Assembly: GCA_002887195.1 (NCBI GenBank)
Contig: PJAB01001982.1
Location: 1 to 11,134 of the forward strand
DNA from: Chrysochromulina parva
Taxonomy: Eukaryota; Haptophyta; Prymnesiales; Chrysochromulinaceae
Reading direction: 5' to 3'
Length of the DNA: 11,134 bases
Part shown: positions 1-7,200 of the stretch, piece by piece
Numbering within the stretch: the stretch's first letter is position 1
Layout of the letters: each line of letters begins with the position of its first letter
Position numbers and translations under genes: made by a program
Notes under the pieces: generated by a model
The model's database searches: none
Told to the model about the DNA's origin: nothing
The model's input: the letters and a program-made list of their open reading frames with translations, nothing else

Positions 1-3000
1 TCCCGCCACCGAGCTGCTGCTGCACCAATGGAGCTGTGTCGTGCCGATCGTCGGTGGCTCACAGCGCGGCAAGCTGTGCCTCACCACGCACTTCTTCTGC
101 TGGTATACGCTGCACGGAGTGCACCACGACGGCGTGCTGCTGGCGAGCAAGGTGGCTCGGGTGGCCGCGCAGTCGGGGGTGCTCAACGGCTCGGATGGGC
201 TCGAGTTGCATCTCGGCCATCTCGGAGTCCGACTTGCCTTTTCGGGCTTTGAGTACCGCGACGAGTCGTTACGTCAGATCCAGGCCTGGCATGCCAGGAC
301 GCGTGAGGACCTGAGCGCGGAGGGCGCAGCCGCGTGGCTCCCGCACTCGCTGCGCCTCGTGCCGCCGATGAGCGTCTCCAATCTGCTGCCGTGCGCCCTC
401 CGGCTGACGATCCGCGCACTGCCGTTGAGCTCAGCGAAGGCGAACGAGCTCGGGTGGCCCGTCCTCCCGAGCGTGATGTACGGCGATGCGAGCGCCGTGC
501 CGGGCGCACCCGGGGGGCCGCCACCGGTCGAGATGCGACTCGAGCCGGGCAAGAGTGCGTGCTCGCACGACGTGTGCGTGCTCGGGCCGATTGAGATTGC
601 CATCGAGATCGGCGCCGCAGACGAGACATGCAGCGGCGTGCTGCAGCTCGCCCGGCCTCACGACCGTCTCAAGGAGGGCCACATCGTGACACTCAGCTCG
701 AGCAAGCCGCGGCCCGCGGGCGGACAGACGCTGCGGCTGCAGTGCCGGCTCAAGCCAACCTCACGCGCGGGCAGCGTCGAGCTCGCCGTGTACACGCTCC
801 ATGCCATCCTGAACCGCTCGTCGTTGCCGTTGCGCCTGTACGACACGGCGCTCCGTGCGGACCCTTTGCCCGTCGTCGAGGCGCCCGCGATGGCGCTCGA
901 GGGGATTCCCTTCTCGCTCGAAGAGGGGCGGGTGCTCGAGACGGCGCTGGCGGCGGCGCGCGGCCGCTCGGGCGGCTCGTGCCGCATCGGGGTGGGATGG
1001 GACACGGATGTGATCACCGGTATGGTCGACTACACAGAGCGCATCTCTGATGGACGGCTGAGCAAGGCCTTCTCGATCAGCGTGACGGGCAACGAAGGCG
1101 AGCTCGAGGTGAGCACGGGAAAAGGTCAGCGCGCGGAGCTCGTCGTGTCGGTCAATGCGGCCAAGGGGGCCGCCGCCGCTCTGGGCACTTGTGTGGTGGA
1201 GGTGCACGATCGGTTCATGATCCATAACCGGACGCTGCAGCACATCGAGCTGATGCAGTGGGCGGGTGACGCATCGAGCACGGCCGCGGAGATCAAGCAG
1301 GCGATCACCGGCGCGGCGCGCGAAGCACGCGAAGCGATGCGGGAGAAGCTCGGCTTCGTCAAGAGCGACAGCCAAGCTTCGGCCGCGAGCGTCTACGAGC
1401 TGCCGCCCGGTGGGCAAGCGCCCATCAAATGGCATTCGGGCGACGAAGGTCGTCGCTTCGTCGCGTTGCGGAGTAGCAAGGGCTTTCGGATGTACGACTG
1501 GTGCGCGCGAGCCCAGCTCGTCCTCGTGCATGCAAGTGCTCACCACGGCGCCCCCCCACCCTCTTCCCCACAGGTGCGAGGCCGAGCGCATGCGTTCCGA
1601 GCTCGAGCATGCAAGTGCTCACCACGGCGCCCCCCCACCCTCTTCCCCACAGGTGCGAGCCTTTCTCCCCCGTGAGCACGGGCGAGATCATCCTCAAGTG
1701 CCGCGCGCTCAATGACGCGACGGGCGCCTCGGGCGGCAGCGCTCGGCAGGACGGCAGTGCGCCCCTCTACCTGCGCCTCAACGTGTCCATGGTCGGCCCA
1801 CGCCGTCTGATTGCGCCTGAGTGCGTCTGATTGCGTCTGATTGCGTCGGATTGCGTCTGATTGCGTCTGATTGCGATGCATGCAGGTCGGACCACGCCGG
1901 CTCCTGGTCCTCCGGCCCGCGCTCAACGTGCAGGGCCAGCTGCGCCTGCCGTACCGCGTCACGAATCGGACGCCGTATCTGCTCGCCTTTTGCCAGCGCG
2001 GCTCGGAGCAGCTGCAGGAGCACTGGGACTTGCTCGGTGCGGGCGAGGCATGCGAGTACACGTGGGACCGTCCGGGGGGCGAAAGATGCCTCGCGGTCCT
2101 CGCGCGCGACGCGGCAGGGGCGTGGCACGGCGAGGCCAGCGTCACGTCCGCCGCCACGTGTGCGCCGTACTCGATTGAGAAGATCTCGGAGAAGCTCGCG
2201 CCGCTCAAGATCGTCAAGAGCCGTGCGCTTGGCGGCGCCGATGCGGTCGCACGCACGAAGAGCTATGGCGCAGCTCAACACGGCGCTGCTGGGGTCGAAG
2301 CAACAGGAAGCATGATGGTCAGCGCCGGTGCCGCGGCGGATAAAGTGCTTGGCAGCGCCGGTGCCGCGGCCGGCAGCGTGCTAGGCGACGCACGTGCTGC
2401 GGCCGGGAGCGTCCTCGGCAGCGCCAAGGCGGCGGCCGGCAACGTGCTCGACAGCGGCTTGGGCGCGGCAGGCAACGTCCTCGAGCGCGCGGGCTCCGCG
2501 ACGGGCAGCGTGCTGGGACGGGAGGGATCCGCCAAGGAGATCACACCATCGGCTCGGGAGGGCTCCGCCAAGGAGGTCCTGGTCACACCGTCGGACAAGC
2601 TGTTCACACCGTCGGACAAGCCATCGCCAGTGGAACGGTACCAATCTGCTAAGGAACTCCTGGCGGCCACTTCGCCGCCCCCCGACGAGACGGTCCTTCT
2701 GAGCGCTAGCTGCCTGCTCTGGGCGGGTGGCCAGTGCTGGGCCAAGGGCTGGCTCTGTGTCACGCAGAGCTCGCTCACGTTCCTGGCGTTTTCAGAGGCC
2801 CAGATGGCGGCAGCGCTCGCGGCCAATAGCGTCGCGGCCAAGGCGGCCCGCGAAGGGCCAGGTTCGTCAGGTTCGTCAGGTTCGTCAGGTTCGTCCAAAA
2901 AGGCGAGCGCGGCCGACGCGACCGGCGCGGAGGCGCCGCTGCCCATCAGTGCGCTCCCGCTGCCGCTCGGGTCGATCCTCTCCATCAGCCCGGGCGTGCG

Positions 3001-4237
3001 GCCCGGACAGCTGCTGATCAAAGTGCGCGCTCCCGTCAGGGCCTCGGACGAGGGGGGCGGTGGTGCAGGGGAGGATGGCGGCGGCCGCGGCGCAGGCGGC
3101 GGCGTCGGCGTCGGTGGCGGCAGCAGTGGGGAAGTCAAGGGCAGCAGTGGGGAAGTCAAGGGCAGCAGTGGGGTAGTCGAGCAAGCCATCGTGCTCGGCT
3201 CGCTGCGCACGGCGCAGAAGACGTTGCAGCGGCTGCTCGCACTCATCGGCTCCCATCGCGCTGCCCAAACTGCCGTCGCAGCGATGGCCCGGGTGCGTCT
3301 GCAGATGGCGTCCGCCGCACGGGATCGACTCGCGCATGGGATCAAGGGGGTGCTCCGGAAAGTCAAGAGCCGGGCCCGTGTGGAGGGCGTCGTGGCGGGC
3401 GGCTCGGCGCCGACCGTGCAGACTCCTTCAGACGGTCGGCCCGATGAGGAGAGAGCGCCCACCACGACGCGCGTGGATCGGCGCCCGGGCGTCGTCGTGG
3501 TGGGCGCGGGCTTGGACGTCTGTAACGGCTTTTACCGGTACGTGCCCGAGCGCGCGCGCTCAGCGGTGCTCAAGGCCCTCGCCTCCGGCAAGCCCCTCTT
3601 CCGCAACGCCGACGGCGCATGCATTCACTGGAGCGACACCGACTGGACGCGCAAGAAGGGCTACCCCGCGGGCGTGGGTTGTTGGGGCGTGGGGTATGAC
3701 GACCATCATCGGTACATGGCGCGCGGCGACTCGCTACTGCCGCCCGAGACCGGCTGGGTCGTGCGCTATGGGACCGCCGCCAGCGGGCCGCTCGGCGTCG
3801 CTCCGGCACCGACCCTCGACCTTGCGCGTATGGTCGAGCTGCGTCTCGCATGGGCGAATGGTCGAGCGGACTCGCTCATCCAGGCTCAATCAGACGAGGG
3901 GTGCGCTCGCTGCTCCTCCAAATGTCCCGTGACGGCCACTGATTGCCACTGATTGCCACCGATTGCCACTGATGGCCACTGATGGCCACTGATGGCCACT
4001 GATGGCCACTGATGGCCACTGATGGCCACTGATTGCCACTGATGGCTCCTCCAAAATGCCCCGTGATGGCCTGCCTGATGACCTCTCTCATCAGGTACGC
4101 GCTACTCATTCAGAAGACTCATCGCGCGCGCCTTGCACGTCGCAAGCTCGCGGAGGCTGTGCGCCTCGCCAAGCAGCCAGCGAGCGCCGTGGCGAGCGCG
4201 ACAGCGGCGGAGGCGGCGGCGGCGGCTCTCGCTGGAG

Positions 4238-4278
<41 letters not shown>

Positions 4279-7200
4279 TCGGCCGCCGGCGCCGGATGGG
4301 GATCTGCTCTTGCTGATGGCGGCGGCCCCGGCACGCTCGGCCTGCCGCCCCCAGGGGGCGGTCGGCTGAGCGTGGCGCAGATCGCTTGGGTGCGCACGCC
4401 CCCCGGCCCACCAGGGGTCTCGCCGAAGAAGGAGTCGGAACTCACCCAGACCCTCACGTTCACGTTGCATGAGGTGCTCCGCGCGGGCGATCGAGTCGAA
4501 CCCGGGTCGGCATGCAAGTGCTCACCACGGCGCCACCAGGTCGGCATGCAAGTGCTCACCACGGCGCCGCCACCCCTTCCCCACAGGTGCTCCGCGCGGG
4601 CCCGGTGAACCAGGCGGTCGAATTGCTGCGTGCGCGCGCCAACCCGTGCGCGCACGACATGCGCGGGCATGCAGCGCTGCACATCGTGTGCCAGACGGAT
4701 CGGGGCTCCGTCTCGAGAGCGCTGCTCGCCGAGCTCCTCGCGGCTGGGGCGGACGTCGAGCAACCGACCGCCGATCGGTGGCGACTTCGCCCGTTGCACC
4801 TCGCCGCGCGCACCCAAGGGATGAGCGTGCTCCGTGCGCTGCTCGCCTTTGGCGCGTCCCCACTCGCCACCAGCGCCGATGGAAAGCGAGCTTCGGCCAA
4901 AGCCTCGAGTCAAGGCACGAAGGCCGAGCTGCGCGCGTACGAGGCGGCGTGGGAGGCATCGGCCGGCCCTCTCGTCGCACGCCCCGCTCTCGTGGCGGCG
5001 ATTGAGCACGGCCAGCGGCTGATGCGCGTGCGTGAGCTGCTGACGAAACGCACCTCGCCCAATTCCACAGACAGGCGCGGGCTCGGCGCCGTGCACGTGG
5101 CATGCGCATGCGCCGACGCGACGAGCCTCGGCATGCTGCTCAAGGCGAGCGCCGACCCGAATCGGGCAGCGCGGGACGGGAGTGGCCGACTGCCGCTCCA
5201 TTTTGCCGCCGAGGCAGCGCATCCGCGTTGCGTGCGTCTGCTGCTCGCGGCACGCGCCGACGTGGGCGCGCACGATGAGGCGCATCGCCTGCCCCTCGAC
5301 TATTGCCAGCCGGGCGACGACACGACGCGCGCGCTCCTCATGCGTTGCCTCCTCGACGCGCCCGGGGCCGCCAGCCACGGAGGCAAGGGGGCGCCCAAGA
5401 CGTCGCGCGCGAAGCTCATCGGCGGGAAGCTCGCGCCCGACACGGCGCCCGAGCCGGCGCGCCACCTGCAGCCTCGCCTGTTTTCGCACGGGCCGGTGCG
5501 GGAACTGATTTTCGAGCCCCAGAGCGCGCGCGCGGACGGCTTTGGTGGCGCCGGCCGGTCGACTGCCGACTCCGACGCGCCGACGCTCAAGCTCTTCGCC
5601 AGCTTCCAGAAGCTCGGGGTACGCGTGGCATGCTGATGGCCATCGAGGGCGCGCTGATTGGCATCGAGGGCGCGCTGATGGCGGCCTCCTTGATTGCGTA
5701 CTGACGATCGCCTCCTTGATGGCTCCCCTCATCAGTGACGGTCGCCTCCTTGATGGCTCCCCTCATCAGTGACGGTCGCCTCCTTGATGGCTCCCCTCAT
5801 CAGTGACGGTCGCCTCCTTGATGGCTCCCCTCATCAGGTGACGCTGGTGGACGAAGAGCCCGCAGAAGTGCTGCACCTGGGGGTGGAGGGGCTGCGCCTC
5901 GAGGCGGCGCTCTCGAGCCGCGAGCAATCCTTCCAGCTCATCTGTGAGCACGGGCTGCTCGACGCATGCGTGCGGACCCAGCCCCGCATGCAAGTGCTCA
6001 CTACGGCTCTCCCGCTCCTCCACAGGTGAGCACGTGCAGCTCGACTCATGCGTGCGGACCCATGTCGGGTTTGAGGTCATGATCGCGCCCACGCCGGCGC
6101 GCGGACCGTCCGACGGGAGCGCGCCCGAGACGGCGCGGCCCGAGGCGCTCTACCTCACCCTGACGCAGGACCCGCGCTGGGCCCCTGTCACGTACCTCTC
6201 GTACCTCGGCGTGGCCATCCAGCCGCTCTCGCTGCGCGTCGAGCAGAACACCGTGTGCCGCCTGATTCGGCTCGTCGATACTCTGAACAGGGAGTGGCAA
6301 CGGCTCGAGGCAAGGCTCCAACCGTTACAGGTAAGGCTCCAGCCGTTACAGCCGTTACAGGCAAAGCTCCAGCCGTTACCGGTCACGCTGATGGCCGCTG
6401 ATGACCTGCCTGGCATGCAAGTGCTCACCCCAGTGCATGCTCCCCACTCCATCTATGACAGGTCAAGCTGCAGGCGGCGCAGGCAGGCGGCGCAGGTCAA
6501 GCTGGCTCGGGCGCTTCAGACGGCGCGCCCGCCGCCATCACGCCCACCGCCACGTCCGACGCAGGTCAAACTGGCTCAGACGCAGCGGACGCCGCAGCCG
6601 CATTGGCGACCGCGCTGGCGGCGGAAGCGACGAGTGGCGGCGGGCCACGTGGCCCCTCGCCGGGCCGCGCGCCCGAGCCCGCAGAGGCGCTGCTGACTCT
6701 ACCGGCCGCGTCGACGGCAAAGGACCTCGACGAGGGCGGCGCCGAGGGCGAGGAGCTGCAGCGTCAAGAGATCTACCTCGTAGAGCTCCACTTCGAGCCT
6801 GTGGTCCTGCACGTGAACATCTCAATCCAGGCGCTCTGTGACGAGCCCGACCTGCAAGAATTCCACCCAACCAATAAGCTCTCGGGCGCGGTGCGACAGC
6901 TGACGGCGCTGCAGGACGTGACCCTCCTTCTCGAAGGGGTCGAGTACAAGGATGTGTCCGAGGAGCTGGCCAACCTGCAGGAGCGCCTCGTGCGAAAGTA
7001 TGTGGGCGAGGTGCTCCTGCAGGTGCTCAAGCTCATTGGCTCCCTAGAGCTCATCGGAAATCCGCTGGCGATGCTCTCGGACATCAGCGGCGGCGTCAAG
7101 ACTTTCATCCGCGAGCCACAGCGGGGCGCCCTCAAATCCCCCACAGCCTTTGCCAAGGGCGTCGGCCGCGGTACGGCAGGGCTGGTGGGCGGCGTGGTGG

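Larger units (their letters stand above)
362..2165 (+). other. VAB (SHR-BD-like) domain region of the VPS13-like protein, exons 1-3
   Basis: The VPS13 adaptor-binding domain is made of repeated beta modules that recruit organelle adaptors carrying Pro-x-Pro motifs. The repeated hallmarks are visible: an N-rich hydrophobic strand (VSNLLPCALRLTI, about residue 124), a second Asn strand (ILNRSSLPLRLYD), DRFMIHNRTLQHIELMQ near residue 403, an LPPGG-IKWH stretch near 467, DWCEPFSPVSTGE formed across intron 1, and YRVTNRTPYLLAFCQ followed by YTWDRPGGERCLAVL near 602. The invariant Asn of each repeat appears in several strands. Boundaries are approximate, and the first 120 residues may also belong to this region or to the linker before it. 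Confidence 0.72.
2681..3270 (+). other. GRAM/PH-like domain with two low-complexity insertions
   Basis: Residues about 812-1010 follow the GRAM pattern. An opening ETVLLSASCLLW strand leads to GWLCVTQSSLTFLAF, which matches the family's G-x-L-y-v-T-x-x-x-L-x-F-x-S core. Later come LPLGSILSISPG and a beta strand LLIKVRA, ending with GSLRTAQKTLQRLLALIG, which fits the final helix. GRAM domains bind phosphoinositides or other membrane lipids. Two loops are expanded: a Ser-Gly run around 2863-2895 and a Gly-rich run around 3047-3180. Assigned from sequence pattern only. Confidence 0.65.
1529..6429 (+). repeat. Dispersed introner-like core family, six copies in introns 1, 4, 6 and 7
   Basis: The sequence catgcaagtgctcacc followed by acggcg occurs at 1529, 1608, 4511 and 4545 without change. 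Near-copies are at 5987 (two differences over 22 bases) and 6414 (16 bases kept). All lie on the coding strand, inside introns, with the A of ctcac 25-34 nt before the acceptor, where a branch point is expected; the inner copies at 1529 and 4511 are followed by acceptor-like CAG|GT at 1573 and 4539. None is in an exon or in the intergenic DNA of this window. No transposase or terminal inverted repeat is visible. Confidence 0.85.

Noticed and set aside
761..1591. Minus-strand open frame of 276 codons opposite exon 1
   Set aside because: High GC keeps antisense frames open. The plus strand shows VPS13 VAB motifs and no motif is seen on the minus strand.
1540..3465. Long minus-strand frames opposite exons 2-3
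   Set aside because: They read as Ser/Pro/Ala-rich shadow sequence and run through introns, while the plus strand carries recognisable domains.
3861..4094. Donor at 3861 for intron 3, suggested by similarity of ggtcgagcggactcgctcatccag-like sequence to the acceptor side
   Set aside because: It is phase-incompatible with exon 4, giving a frame that ends at 4369 and loses the link to the ankyrin block; the donor at 3901 keeps phase and also shows donor/acceptor similarity.
4205..4295. Poly-Gly or poly-Arg protein in other frames of the GCC run
   Set aside because: A trinucleotide repeat reads as a homopolymer in every frame; only the poly-Ala frame links the IQ motif to the ankyrin exon.
4119..5732. 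Minus-strand open frame of 537 codons across the ankyrin exon
   Set aside because: It is the antisense of exons 4-5 and intron 4, is poly-Ala/Arg-rich, and includes the reverse complement of the introner-like core. The sense strand gives clear ankyrin repeats.
5711..5837. CRISPR array in the 34-bp repeats
   Set aside because: Repeats are head-to-tail with no unique spacers, sit inside an intron of a eukaryotic gene, and there are no cas genes.
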